Origin: Actinotignum timonense
GTDB lineage: Bacteria; Actinomycetota; Actinomycetes; Actinomycetales; Actinomycetaceae
Direction of reading: 5' to 3'
DNA length: 64,000 nucleotides
Assembly (NCBI RefSeq): GCF_030216305.1
Contig: NZ_JASOKT010000006.1
Coordinates: 1-64,000 of the forward strand
Within the stretch, counting starts at the first letter, position 1. Every line of letters starts with the position of its first letter. A model generated the notes under the pieces. The model was not told the origin of the DNA and did not search any database. It was given only the letters and a program-made list of their open reading frames with translations. Both the position numbers and the translations under genes were made by a program. Positions 32,686-41,608 of this stretch are shown here, piece by piece.

Positions 32686-33365
32686 TTTTCCTCCGGCCAG
32701 ACGAGCCCATCGTGGATGGTGAAACGGCGATCCGCGCGGGCGGCCACTTTCGGATCGTGGGTGATCATAATGAAAGTGGCGTTATTTTCCCGCGCCATGC
32801 TTTCCATAAGATCCATGACCCGCCCCGCGGTATCCACGTCGAGGGCGCCGGTTGGTTCATCCGCGAGGAGCACCTGGGGGCGGCGCACGAGCGCCCGGGC
32901 GAGGGCCACCCGCTGCTGTTCCCCGCCCGAGAGCTGGGAGGGCATCGCATCCAGGCGGTCCCCTAATCCCACCCGATCCAACATCTGGGCAGCTAAGCTG
33001 CGGCGTCGAAAAATAGTGGCGGTATCCGAATACAGCAGGGGAACTTCGACGTTTTGCACGGCGGTGCGGCCGCGGAAAAGATTGAACTGCTGGAAAACGA
33101 AACCGAAAAGGGAGCCGCGCAGGTGGGCGCGCGCCGATTCGCTCAAGTCCGCCACGTCGCGGCCCTCAAAACGGTAGGAGCCGGTATCGGGCAGGTCGAG
33201 CATCCCGATGATATTGAGGAGGGTGGATTTCCCCGTTCCGGACTGGCCCATAATCGCCACGTACTCCCCGCGCTCGATGCGCAGGTCCACCCCGCGCAGG
33301 ATCGGCAGCGGGCGGCCGTTCGGGAGGGTGACGGTGCGGGTCACCTGCTCAAGCTCTAACATCAC
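32682..33365 (-). CDS. MacB/LolD-like ABC transporter ATPase
   Basis: A 227-residue ATPase. Walker A is GQSGTGKST, the signature LSGGEQQRVALARAL and Walker B VLLADEPTGALD; the H-loop His is in FIMITHDP. It powers the adjacent FtsX-type permease. Start and stop overlap the neighbouring genes by ATGA on both sides, so the three-gene operon is translationally coupled. Confidence 0.93.
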   Translation of the reverse strand: MMLELEQVTRTVTLPNGRPLPILRGVDLRIERGEYVAIMGQSGTGKSTLLNIIGMLDLPDTGSYRFEGRDVADLSESARAHLRGSLFGFVFQQFNLFRGRTAVQNVEVPLLYSDTATIFRRRSLAAQMLDRVGLGDRLDAMPSQLSGGEQQRVALARALVRRPQVLLADEPTGALDVDTAGRVMDLMESMARENNATFIMITHDPKVAARADRRFTIHDGLVWPEEK

Positions 33366-34384
33366 ATCCCCATCATCGGGTCGGGCGTGGGCTGCGCGCT
33401 CGGCACGTACTGGAGGATTTCTTCGCCTTCTTCCAGTCCGCCGGTGATTTGGATCTGGCGCCCGTCCGTGACCCCGAGTTGCACGGTGCGTTTGGTGGGT
33501 TGCGCGCCGTCCGCCGCGGGCAGGTAGACCACGCCCTCGCGGAAGCGCCCTTCCACCGCACTCACCGGTACCGTGAGCACCCCGGTGGTATTGCTCCCCG
33601 GAATGGTGAGTTTCGCGGCCGAACCGTCATAGACCTGCTGTTCGGCGGGAATATCGCAGATGAGGGCGGGTTGCACGCTTCCAGACACCCCATCCAGGCC
33701 GCGCGCCTCGGCTTCTTTAGCGCCCAGACCCGCGCCCGCGCCGGTTTTTTCCGTGACCGTGCGCAGATTGGTGCAGTCGAAAGGCGCCGGGCCGTTCGTA
33801 ACCGCGAGTTGCCCGGCCGGCGGCAGCGAGGCGAGCGAATAGAGCTGTTCGGGTTTCACGCTCACCCGGGCGTGGTAGGTGGCCGGGGTGATCGAGCCGA
33901 TGCTTTCCCCGATGGAGACCGGCTGGCCCACGAGCACATCCACCGCCACGGTGCCGCTCACCGGGGCAAGCACATTTACGTAACTCACTTCGATATAGGG
34001 TTCGCCGGGCACTTCCACTTCGGTGCCGTCCTCAAAAGTTTCCACGGTGGCGGCGGTGGTTTTTTCTTCTTCGTGGCGGATCCGCAGCAGCCGGTCACCT
34101 TCATTGACGACGGCGCCCGCTTTGACATCGACCACGTCCACGGTGCCGTTGGCGGTGGCCCGCACGGGAGTGGCCGGATTGCGCATGACGGTGGCATCGA
34201 GCGTGAGGGAATTATCGATATCCCCCGGCATAGCCACCACGGTGGGGATGGTGAAATCCCCCTGGGCCACGAGTTCCGTGGAGGTGCGTTGGTTCGGGAA
34301 AAATGCGAACTTGACGAGGGCTGCGGCGATGACGAGGCCGAGCAGGAGCTTGATGACCTGGAAAATGGTGTCAGTTTTCTTCAT
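33362..34384 (-). CDS. Efflux periplasmic-adaptor-type protein (HlyD/MacA-like)
   Basis: A 340-residue protein starting at the ATG at 34384 (AAAGGTG upstream). One N-terminal membrane helix (VIKLLLGLVIAAALVKFAFF) is followed by an extracytoplasmic adaptor. Biotinyl-lipoyl-like half motifs are present (RATANGTVDVVDVKAGAVVNEGDRLLRI and VLAPVSGTVAVDVLVGQPVSIGESIGSI). It is the first gene of the adaptor-ATPase-permease operon. In Gram-positives such systems export peptides, lipids or antibiotics, or protect against antimicrobial peptides; the substrate is unknown. Confidence 0.85.
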   Translation of the reverse strand: MKKTDTIFQVIKLLLGLVIAAALVKFAFFPNQRTSTELVAQGDFTIPTVVAMPGDIDNSLTLDATVMRNPATPVRATANGTVDVVDVKAGAVVNEGDRLLRIRHEEEKTTAATVETFEDGTEVEVPGEPYIEVSYVNVLAPVSGTVAVDVLVGQPVSIGESIGSITPATYHARVSVKPEQLYSLASLPPAGQLAVTNGPAPFDCTNLRTVTEKTGAGAGLGAKEAEARGLDGVSGSVQPALICDIPAEQQVYDGSAAKLTIPGSNTTGVLTVPVSAVEGRFREGVVYLPAADGAQPTKRTVQLGVTDGRQIQITGGLEEGEEILQYVPSAQPTPDPMMGM

Positions 34385-34536
34385 GGACGGGCACCTTTGC
34401 ACACGGGAAATAGGATTCGGGAAGCCGGGCGTGGCACCGAACTACTTGGAAGATTACCGTGAAGAGGCCGAAAAATAAATAGGAAAATTCATCACGTTTC
34501 TTTTAGTTGGCAACTTACCTTCCGCCAGATACGCAA

Positions 34537-34598
34537 CCGCGCCGCGGGGGCTGAGCCTCCGCGGCGCGGGCGTCGTCGTACCGAAAAATTGTTTTCGG
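34537..34598 (-). terminator. Double hairpin downstream of lysS
   Basis: CCGAAAA-ATTG-TTTTCGG (34581-34598) lies directly past the lysS stop, followed by a perfect 11-bp GC stem (34537-34547 with 34559-34569). A copy of TACGACGACG lies between them. There is no long U-tract, a common situation in high-GC bacteria. Confidence 0.55.
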
Positions 34599-34604
34599 GC
34601 CGGG

Positions 34605-36122
34605 TTACTTCCCGGGTTTAATGAAGGGGAAGGTGATCGTTTCACGGATCCCCAGGCCGGTCATGGCGGTGAGGAGGCGGTCGATGCCCATGCCCATGCC
34701 ACCGGTGGGCGGGAAGCCCTGTTCCATGGCGGCGAGGAAGTCTTCGTCCAGCTGCATGGCTTCCGGATCGCCGTTGGCGGCTTCGATGGATTGCTGGGTG
34801 AGACGTTCGCGCTGGATAACCGGGTCGGCCAGCTCGGAGTAGGCGGTGCCCAGTTCCATGCCCCGCACGTACAGGTCCCACTTTTCGGTCAGGCCCTTCT
34901 TGGTGCGGTGCGGGCGGGTGAGCGGGGAGGTGTCCTCGGGGAAGTCGTACACGAAGGTGGGTGCGTAGAGCTGGTCCCCGCACAGTTCTTCGAAGAGTTC
35001 TTCCACGATTTTGCCGTTCACCCAGAAGGGCGCGATCGCGATATCGCGGGCTTCCGCGAGGGCTTCGAGGCGTTCGCGCGGGGTATCCACGGTGATTTCT
35101 TCACCCACGGCCGCGGAAACCGATTCGTACAAATCAAGTTTCTGCCATTCGCCGCCCAGATCATATTCGGTGCCGTCATTCAGGGTGACGGTGGTGGTGC
35201 CCAGGGTATCCAGGCAGGCCCGCTGGACGAGGTCCCGGGTAAGTTCGGCCATCGTATCGTAGGTGGCGTAGGCCTGGTAGGCCTCCAGGGCAGTGAATTC
35301 CGGGGAGTGGGTGGAATCGGCGCCTTCGTTGCGGAAGTTCCGCCCGATTTCGAAGACGCGATCCACGCCGCCCACCACCGCGCGCTTGAGGTAGAGCTCG
35401 GTGGCAATGCGCAGGTAGAGGTCCTCATCGTAGGCATTAATATGCGTTTGGAAGGGCCGGGCCGCGGCGCCGCCGTGGATGGGCTGGAGGATCGGGGTTT
35501 CGATTTCCACGTAGCTGCGGCGGTCAAAATTGGCGCGCAGCGATTTCATGACCCCGGCGCGCAGCCGCACCATATCACGGGCGGCCGGGCGGGTGATGAG
35601 GTCGAGGTGGCGCATCCGCACCCGCGATTCTTCGTTGAGGGCAACGTCTTCGCCGGCTTCGTTCTGGTAAATCTTCGGCAGCGGGCGCAGGGCCTTGGAG
35701 GCCATCTGCCATTCGTGGGCGAAAACGGAAAGTTCGCCGCGCTTGGAGGCCCCCACGTGCCCGGACACGAAAATGAAATCGCCCAGGTCAACATCCTGTT
35801 TGTAGGCGGCCAGGCGTTCTTCGCCCACGTGCGCGAGGGAGAGAATCACCTGGAGGCGGTTGCCGCGCCCGTCTTGGAGGGTGGCGAAAGCAATTTTGCC
35901 GCCGGTACGGGAAAGCATGACACGCCCGGCGATGCCCACCGAGGTCTCGGTTAGTTCTTCACCAGCTTCGATATCACTGTATTGTTCCCGGATCTCCGGG
36001 ATGGTGGCGGTGATAGGAAGTTCGGCCGGGTAGGCTTCGGTTCCTTCCGCGAGCAGGCGGGCGCGCTTGTCCAGCCGGATACGCATCTGTTCCGGGGTTT
36101 CACTATCAAGAAATTCACTCAC
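34605..36122 (-). CDS. lysS: Lysyl-tRNA synthetase (class II)
   Basis: A 505-residue enzyme charging tRNA-Lys. An N-terminal OB-fold anticodon-binding domain (SVGIAGRVMLSRTGGKIAFATLQDGRGNRLQVIL) precedes a class II catalytic core with motif 2 (VFEIGRNFRNEGADSTHSPEFTALEAYQAY) and motif 3 (GMGMGIDRLLTAMTG). The start is taken as the GTG at 36122 (VSEFLDSETPEQMRIRLDKRARL), five bases past the stop of the DUF2520 gene; a further-upstream GTG at 36158 is possible. Confidence 0.95.
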   Translation of the reverse strand: MSEFLDSETPEQMRIRLDKRARLLAEGTEAYPAELPITATIPEIREQYSDIEAGEELTETSVGIAGRVMLSRTGGKIAFATLQDGRGNRLQVILSLAHVGEERLAAYKQDVDLGDFIFVSGHVGASKRGELSVFAHEWQMASKALRPLPKIYQNEAGEDVALNEESRVRMRHLDLITRPAARDMVRLRAGVMKSLRANFDRRSYVEIETPILQPIHGGAAARPFQTHINAYDEDLYLRIATELYLKRAVVGGVDRVFEIGRNFRNEGADSTHSPEFTALEAYQAYATYDTMAELTRDLVQRACLDTLGTTTVTLNDGTEYDLGGEWQKLDLYESVSAAVGEEITVDTPRERLEALAEARDIAIAPFWVNGKIVEELFEELCGDQLYAPTFVYDFPEDTSPLTRPHRTKKGLTEKWDLYVRGMELGTAYSELADPVIQRERLTQQSIEAANGDPEAMQLDEDFLAAMEQGFPPTGGMGMGIDRLLTAMTGLGIRETITFPFIKPGK

Positions 36123-36126
36123 ATGG

Positions 36127-36990
36127 TCATGGTAGACGACGCCGCGCCGCCCGGTCACGTGACGCGGCCCGTATCACCCGATAGACAGGCGGAATATCAG
36201 GATAATTCCCGGTTGCTGCCAGGGCTTCCACCGCGGCGATATCGTCCGGGGTGCTAGCGCTTGCGGCGGGTGCGTCTTCATTTTTTTCGGCGACGACGCC
36301 GCTAGCTGGCGGGTCAATAAGTTCGATACCGGCATCGGCCATGGCGAGTGCTTGTTCTTGGAGTCCGCGGGCGTAGGTGCTGTCCAGGCCGGCGGCGGCG
36401 AGCATGCGCTGGACCTGGCCGGCGAGGAGTGCGGTGTGCCGGGAGGCGTGGGTGAGGGCGGCAGCGTAGAGTCCGCGGTTTTCTTCGGCGAGGACGGAGG
36501 GTTCTCCCCCGAGTTCGCTCACGAGGGCCATGCCGATGGGGAGGAGCGGCGCGGAGCTGGTGACTGCCCAGGTGGCGCCGATGAGTTGGCGCATATCGAG
36601 GGAGGTCCCGGTGAAGGTGAGGGCCGGGTGGAGGGCGAGGGTGAGTGCACCGGCGGCGGCCGCATCCCGGAGTACGCCCGTGCCAAAGCGCGCGCTGGTA
36701 TGGATGACGAGCTGGCCGGGGCGCCACCATCCCTGCCCGGCGGCGTGTTCCACGACGCCGGGCAGGGCGGCGTCGGGCAAAGCGAGGAGGATGAGGTCTG
36801 CGCGGGCGAGGAGGTCTTTGGTTTCGCGCGCGGGTACTCCGGGGAGGAGTGCGTCGAGGCGTTCGCGGCTGGCGCTGCTGCGGGCCACCGCACCGATGAT
36901 GGTGTGGCCGGCGGCCCGCAGGGCTGCGCCGAGGACGCTTCCGACTTTTCCGGCCGAGATGATCCCTATGGTCATCCGGCCCGGTGTCAC
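36127..36990 (-). CDS. DUF2520-family Rossmann protein
   Basis: A 287-residue protein with an N-terminal Rossmann domain (MTIGIISAGKVGSVLGAALRAAGHTIIGAVARSS) and a helical DUF2520 C-terminal part (LYAAALTHASRHTALLAGQVQRMLAAAGLDSTYARGL). It resembles ProC/TyrA-type dehydrogenases; the function is unproven. In Mycobacterium the homologue (Rv3603c) lies beside panC. Its GTG start overlaps the panE stop (GTGA); an ATG at 36975 is an alternative. The C-terminus has a variable extension encoded partly by the dispersed element at 36291-36310. Confidence 0.85.
   Translation of the reverse strand: MTPGRMTIGIISAGKVGSVLGAALRAAGHTIIGAVARSSASRERLDALLPGVPARETKDLLARADLILLALPDAALPGVVEHAAGQGWWRPGQLVIHTSARFGTGVLRDAAAAGALTLALHPALTFTGTSLDMRQLIGATWAVTSSAPLLPIGMALVSELGGEPSVLAEENRGLYAAALTHASRHTALLAGQVQRMLAAAGLDSTYARGLQEQALAMADAGIELIDPPASGVVAEKNEDAPAASASTPDDIAAVEALAATGNYPDIPPVYRVIRAASRDRAARRRLP
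36291..36310. repeat. Dispersed 20-bp element, copy B
   Basis: Identical to copy A at 28632-28651. It lies inside the DUF2520 coding region and encodes PASGVV of the C-terminal extension. Confidence 0.6.
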
Positions 36991-37856
36991 TTGCGGCCCC
37001 GCAACCGATCGTCGATGGCGGAGAGCGCGGCGGTGATGGCCGGCGCGGGGACTCCGAGGCGGGCGGCTTCTTCGAGGACCGCGGTGCCCAGGGAGTGGAT
37101 TTCGGTGCGGTTGCCGTCACGCAGGTCGCGGGAGAGCGAGGAGTGTGCATCGGGCGCGAGGCGGCGCAGCCACGCGTGGATTTCCGCGGGGCGGGTGGGA
37201 ACTTTCTCCATGGTGGCGATGCGGGCCAGTTCGGTGCACATCGCGTCGGTGAGTTCCGGGGCGCGTTCCATGGCGCGGCCGATGGGTAGCCCGGTGGCGC
37301 CGGTCAGCAGGGCCATGGCGCATTGGTTGCGGAGTTTGCGCCACAGTACCTGGTTTTCGGTGCCGCGGAAGAACACGTCAATTCCACCGTTGAGGAGTAC
37401 GCGCGCGATTTCGCCGTCCATGGCGGTATCGGGCATTTCCACTTTGAGGAATTGGGAGGTGTGTTCGATAACTCCGGGCGCGGTGCGTTCGCTGATGGTG
37501 TAGACGGAGCCGGACCAGGATTCCCCTTCGGTGAGGGTGTGGATGGCACGAGCATGATCGAAGCCGTTGAAGAGCGCCCCCACTTCTTTGGGGCGGGCCG
37601 AGCGAATCGACTTTTCGATGCTGGGGAGGGTGTATGCCTTGGTGCACAGGAGGATTTCACTGCCGCGGGCCGGGCTGGTTATTGCCGGCACCTGCGCGGT
37701 GAAATTACCGAACCGCTTGGATTTAATGATAATTCCGTTGCGGTTAATAACATCTGCGGTGCGCTCAGTAGCAACAACCGCGACTTTTTGACCGTTGTGC
37801 GCGAGAACTCCCGCGATGAGCCCACCAATACCACCCGGGCCGTAGATATTAAGCAT
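36987..37856 (-). CDS. panE: 2-dehydropantoate 2-reductase
   Basis: A 289-residue NADPH-dependent ketopantoate reductase. The nucleotide motif is GPGGIGG (6-12), the catalytic Lys is in LWRKLRNQCAMALLTG, and the substrate-binding region is SSLSRDLRDGNRTEIHSL. It reduces ketopantoate to pantoate, the acid half of pantothenate. No panB, panC or panD is in the window, so it may serve another ketoacid. The start is the ATG at 37856. It is coupled to the DUF2520 gene. Confidence 0.85.
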   Translation of the reverse strand: MLNIYGPGGIGGLIAGVLAHNGQKVAVVATERTADVINRNGIIIKSKRFGNFTAQVPAITSPARGSEILLCTKAYTLPSIEKSIRSARPKEVGALFNGFDHARAIHTLTEGESWSGSVYTISERTAPGVIEHTSQFLKVEMPDTAMDGEIARVLLNGGIDVFFRGTENQVLWRKLRNQCAMALLTGATGLPIGRAMERAPELTDAMCTELARIATMEKVPTRPAEIHAWLRRLAPDAHSSLSRDLRDGNRTEIHSLGTAVLEEAARLGVPAPAITAALSAIDDRLRGRK

Positions 37857-37908
37857 GGGAATAATCCTAGATGTAGAAAAATGTAAAAGTGCGGCTACGC
37901 GACGTGTT

Positions 37909-39690
37909 TCACTCTTGTATCGGGCCGAAATCACTTTCAGGAACCTGGCTGCGGCCCGACCCGGGACTATTGTCATTCCCTTGGGGGTACGACGGCGCCG
38001 TAGGCGCGCCCGGCTGAGTGGGTGCCGCTGGCTGCGCGGAGGGCCGCACGGCTGATGGCGCGGTGGGCCCGGTCGGAGGTAATTCGGGGTGCCAGCCGCG
38101 TGGGCCGTTCCCGCGTTCGCAGACGGTGGCGGTGAGGACACGGCTGGCGGTAGCAGCATCCATGTGTTTGGCGTGGGCATCTACCGAAAGCCCCACGGTT
38201 GCCCAGCGCAGGGTGCCGAGCTGGAAGCGGCGCTCAAGCGGGCCCTGGCTGATAATGGCGGATTGATAGTGTTCGCGCAGCAAAATTGTTACTTTGCGGT
38301 ACCAGAACCAGCCGTGCCGCATAATAATGACATCCTCCCCCACGAAAATACCCGAGCGTTTCCACCCGATGGGATCCAACCAGCGTGAGGAGCGCGGGTT
38401 GGGAATGAATCCGGGGAGGGCACTGTCATCAAGAAGATAGCTGCGTAGCTGGACCAGGCTGGGCACCCCGGTGTGAGGTGGGCGCGCCAAAGCATCGGCA
38501 GTTCCAGCAGCATCGGCGCCACTAGCGGCAGCGGTAGTAGCCTCGGATGCGGCATCGGCCTCGGGAAGCACGTCAGCGTCGGCGTCTTTCGCGAAGCCGA
38601 GTTCACGCGCAACGGCGAGGACATCCTCGACCGTTCCTACCGGGACCAGGGCATCATTCGCGGTCTTGGCTGCTTCCATCGCTTCGGAAATCGAGCCGGA
38701 AATAACGCAGCTTTCTACTTTCCACCATCCGGGCCACAAATTCGGTTTTTTGAAGGCCAGCGCGTGGACGCGATAGGAAGGTAACCCGAGGGTGCGCCGG
38801 GATAGGAGCCCTTCTTGTTTTTCCACGCCTTCGGCCGTGGGTGAGATGCGGGCTCCCCAATTGGCTTGCAGGGAGCTCACGGGCTGCCATATCAGCGCGA
38901 TGATGAGGAAGAGGAGGGCGAAGGAGCCGCCTTCATCGGTAAGCAGATAGGTGGTGACCGATCCGGCCACCGTGATAATAGCGAGGAAGATTCGCGGGGA
39001 CAGCACGAGGGAGGCGAGGAACCGCCGCGCGGACATAGCATACAGGTGCGGGCGCACTTCCGGAGCGCTCACCGTGGCAAGATCGGGAACTTCCGAGCTA
39101 TCCCCGCTGCGCATTTTATCCGCGAGCGAGAGCACGAGGGGCCGCAGTTTTTCAGCGTGGGGCAGCGCCAACCACCCTATCTCTACTTTTTCTCCACCGG
39201 AGGTAATAGTGAGGCTGGCTTGGCGCACCAACCGCGCGAGGAGTTTTTGGGTGACATCCACGCTTTGGATACGATCCCAGCGCACGTGGCGGTGCTGTTT
39301 GAACAGCACACCGCTGCGCATATGCACCCCGGACGCATCGAACATCCAGGCCATATGCCGCCATTGGATGGCCGCGATGATCCCGGTCACGAGGGTGACT
39401 ACCACCGCGATACCCACCGCGATCAGCCAGAAGGAACGCAGCAGATAAACAACATCACGCCAGACTATTCCGGGCGAATCGGTATCCTCCAGGCGTTGAA
39501 TAATAATCCAGCCACCCGCGACCAGCACGAAGAACCACAACGAGAGCAGCGAACTCCACGGCGTCCATTTCGAGACCGGCTGCCAGGTGCCCGAGATCGC
39601 GGTGCTACTCACTCCGGGCGCAATCGGTAACGCGCCCGGAGCTGCGGGCAGCGCACTTCCCGCTTCCTGGGATATTTCGGTGCCCGCCAT
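37909..39690 (-). CDS. PH-domain membrane protein (YdbT-like)
   Basis: A 593-residue protein with several membrane helices in pairs and repeated bacterial PH (bPH2, DUF304) domains. The first is marked by MFDASGVHMRSGVLFKQHRHVRWDRIQSVDVTQKLLARLVRQASLTI, a later one by LLSRRTLGLPSYRVHALAFKKPNLWPGWW. An Ala/Asp-rich insertion (DAASEATTAAASGADAAGTADA) breaks the third repeat, and the tail is Pro-rich. It follows directly after the smaller bPH2 gene. The function is unknown; in Bacillus the YdbS-YdbT pair affects resistance to heterologous antimicrobials. Confidence 0.85.
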   Translation of the reverse strand: MAGTEISQEAGSALPAAPGALPIAPGVSSTAISGTWQPVSKWTPWSSLLSLWFFVLVAGGWIIIQRLEDTDSPGIVWRDVVYLLRSFWLIAVGIAVVVTLVTGIIAAIQWRHMAWMFDASGVHMRSGVLFKQHRHVRWDRIQSVDVTQKLLARLVRQASLTITSGGEKVEIGWLALPHAEKLRPLVLSLADKMRSGDSSEVPDLATVSAPEVRPHLYAMSARRFLASLVLSPRIFLAIITVAGSVTTYLLTDEGGSFALLFLIIALIWQPVSSLQANWGARISPTAEGVEKQEGLLSRRTLGLPSYRVHALAFKKPNLWPGWWKVESCVISGSISEAMEAAKTANDALVPVGTVEDVLAVARELGFAKDADADVLPEADAASEATTAAASGADAAGTADALARPPHTGVPSLVQLRSYLLDDSALPGFIPNPRSSRWLDPIGWKRSGIFVGEDVIIMRHGWFWYRKVTILLREHYQSAIISQGPLERRFQLGTLRWATVGLSVDAHAKHMDAATASRVLTATVCERGNGPRGWHPELPPTGPTAPSAVRPSAQPAAPTQPGAPTAPSYPQGNDNSPGSGRSQVPESDFGPIQE

Positions 39691-40185
39691 TTAGACCCCT
39701 TCCATTTCGGCTACGCCGAGGTGAAGGAGACGTTCGCGCACCTCATCCGCTTCCGCGGTAGGCAGGCCGGTGATGACCGCATCCGTTTCCATGGAGGCGG
39801 TGTGGAGGGTGACTTTCGCGAGCCCGAAGCGGCGCAGCAGCGGCCCGGATTGCACATCCACCGTTTGGATACGCCCGTAGGGCACCACGTCAATGCGGCG
39901 GAACATAATCCCGCGGCACAGGCGCAGCGCAATATCATCCATGGCGTAACCGAGGTGATTCACCTGCCGGGACACGATGCGCAGGTGAATGAGGAAACCG
40001 AGGATGGGCAGCCCCAGCAGGGGCGCATAATAAGCGAGCGGTTCGGGGCGCGCAATAAATCCGGCCACCGCGAGCGCGATGAGGAGCACGAGCCAGAAGC
40101 ACGCGGCGATAATCCACCGCACCGTGAAGAGTTTGCGCGACACCGCGCGGTAGTTCCGCCCAGGATCAAGAGGGGTAGTCACCAT
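39691..40185 (-). CDS. PH-domain membrane protein (YdbS-like)
   Basis: A 164-residue protein with two membrane helices (about residues 25-45 and 50-68) and one bPH2 domain (YAMDDIALRLCRGIMFRRIDVVPYGRIQTVDVQSGPLLRRFGLAKVTLHTAS). Its TAA stop immediately precedes the ATG of the larger PH-domain gene, so the two products likely form one complex. Confidence 0.88.
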   Translation of the reverse strand: MVTTPLDPGRNYRAVSRKLFTVRWIIAACFWLVLLIALAVAGFIARPEPLAYYAPLLGLPILGFLIHLRIVSRQVNHLGYAMDDIALRLCRGIMFRRIDVVPYGRIQTVDVQSGPLLRRFGLAKVTLHTASMETDAVITGLPTAEADEVRERLLHLGVAEMEGV

Positions 40186-40272
40186 GGCTTAACGCTACCA
40201 AAGGGCTACGACATAAAAATTGGCCCGGAAAAACACCCGCGCTTGCCGCGGCGCAATGAATCCGACGCCCCG

Positions 40273-40692
40273 CTACCGCCGCTCAATACGGCACCAGGTA
40301 TCCACGATCCACCCGACCACCGCGAGCACCAGCGCCGCGGCGGTGAGGATCCCCCAGGCCCGCGCACTCGCCCGGGTAAAGGAGGTGGAGCCCAGCGCAC
40401 TCATGATCGCGAGCACTCCCCCGGCACCGGCCAGGAGTGCGCCGCTGCGCAGCCCCGCTGCCGCGCCTGCTGCCACCCGCAGCGCGGCCAGCCGCGAAAG
40501 GGATTCAGCACGCCCACGGCGTAGGCGCCGCACCCGCCAGCCGTACCAGAGCAGCACCGCGGCGATGAGGAGTAGTGGCAGCCCGGCGAAGGCGGGCACC
40601 GCGACCGGTTGCGCGGCGAGGAGGCGCCGCAGCGCTTCACCCGCTAAGGCACCGGCCGCGCCCCACCCCAGGAAGGCTCGTAGATTACGCAC
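40273..40692 (-). CDS. DUF3180-family membrane protein
   Basis: About 139 residues from the GTG at 40692, which overlaps the end of the folB-folK gene (GTGCGTAA). Four hydrophobic helices are visible. The position directly after folK is the conserved place of DUF3180 (Rv3605c) in Actinomycetota, and the topology fits. The function is unknown. A longer start at 40731 would overlap folK by 47 bp. Confidence 0.75.
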   Translation of the reverse strand: MRNLRAFLGWGAAGALAGEALRRLLAAQPVAVPAFAGLPLLLIAAVLLWYGWRVRRLRRGRAESLSRLAALRVAAGAAAGLRSGALLAGAGGVLAIMSALGSTSFTRASARAWGILTAAALVLAVVGWIVDTWCRIERR

Positions 40693-41608
40693 AGCGGCCG
40701 CCCGTATCGGGGCCGACGCCGCCGCCGGCACCCGCGTGCTCGCTTAGCCGGGCGCGTTCCAGTTTTGCGGTGGCATCCGGATCGATTTCTTGCCAGGGTT
40801 CCATCACGAATGCACGGCTATGGGCACGCGGGTGGGGCAAGGTGAGAAACGGGTTGGTGCTGCGCACTCCTTCCACCCATTCGATATCGAGGTCGAGGGT
40901 GCGGGCCCCCCAGTGGATGCGGCGCTGGCGCCCGGCCCTCGCCTCAATAGCGCGGAGGGCGGCCAGCACCTCAAGGGGAGCCAGCTCGGTGGTCAGGCGC
41001 AGTACCGCGTTGAGGTAATCGGGTTGCGGCTCCTGCCCGGGGGCAAGCACGGGCGCGGTGCTATGAAATGAGGAGACCGCGTCAATATGAACGGGGAGCG
41101 CGGCAATCTGGGTGAGGGCAGCACGCAATGTTTCTTCGCGTTCCCCCAGATTCGCGCCCATCCCGATCACCATCTCCCGCATGGTTCCCCCGCGCGCAAT
41201 AGCTGCCAGGCGCCGCACGGTCACCCGAGCGTCCGCGAAGCGGCCCGGCACGGGGGCTTCGGGTTTGTGCACGGTAACTTCCACCGCCAGGGCCCCGCGC
41301 GCGAGGACCCGGCTGGCTACCCGCTCCCCCAGTGTTTCAAGCAAGCTCACGGGAGCACTTTCCCCGACCGTGCGGGCGTCCTCTGCCAGATCCGCGTAGG
41401 AGATGGTGGCCGCGAGGTCATCTGCGTGGCCTGCCGCGCTGGTGTCCACGAGGGCTGCGATGTCGAAAATAAAAGGGTGATCGGCTTCGCGTTCTTCCGC
41501 GTAGACGCCGTGCCGGGCGGATACTTCCACGCCGGTGATGCTCACGGTATCCAGGCAGCATCCGAGCATGGCGAGGGCATCGTGAATACGCGGGGGTAGT
41601 CCCATCAT
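40685..41608 (-). CDS. FolB-FolK fusion
   Basis: A 307-residue bifunctional enzyme of tetrahydrofolate synthesis. Residues about 15-135 are dihydroneopterin aldolase (VSITGVEVSARHGVYAEEREADHPFIFDIAALVDTSAAGHADDLAATISYADLA). From about 143 it is hydroxymethyldihydropterin pyrophosphokinase (VIGMGANLGEREETLRAALTQI; later DLDIEWVEGV and LPHPRAHSRAFVMEPW). Its ATG overlaps the folP stop (ATGA). Confidence 0.93.
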   Translation of the reverse strand: MMGLPPRIHDALAMLGCCLDTVSITGVEVSARHGVYAEEREADHPFIFDIAALVDTSAAGHADDLAATISYADLAEDARTVGESAPVSLLETLGERVASRVLARGALAVEVTVHKPEAPVPGRFADARVTVRRLAAIARGGTMREMVIGMGANLGEREETLRAALTQIAALPVHIDAVSSFHSTAPVLAPGQEPQPDYLNAVLRLTTELAPLEVLAALRAIEARAGRQRRIHWGARTLDLDIEWVEGVRSTNPFLTLPHPRAHSRAFVMEPWQEIDPDATAKLERARLSEHAGAGGGVGPDTGGRCA

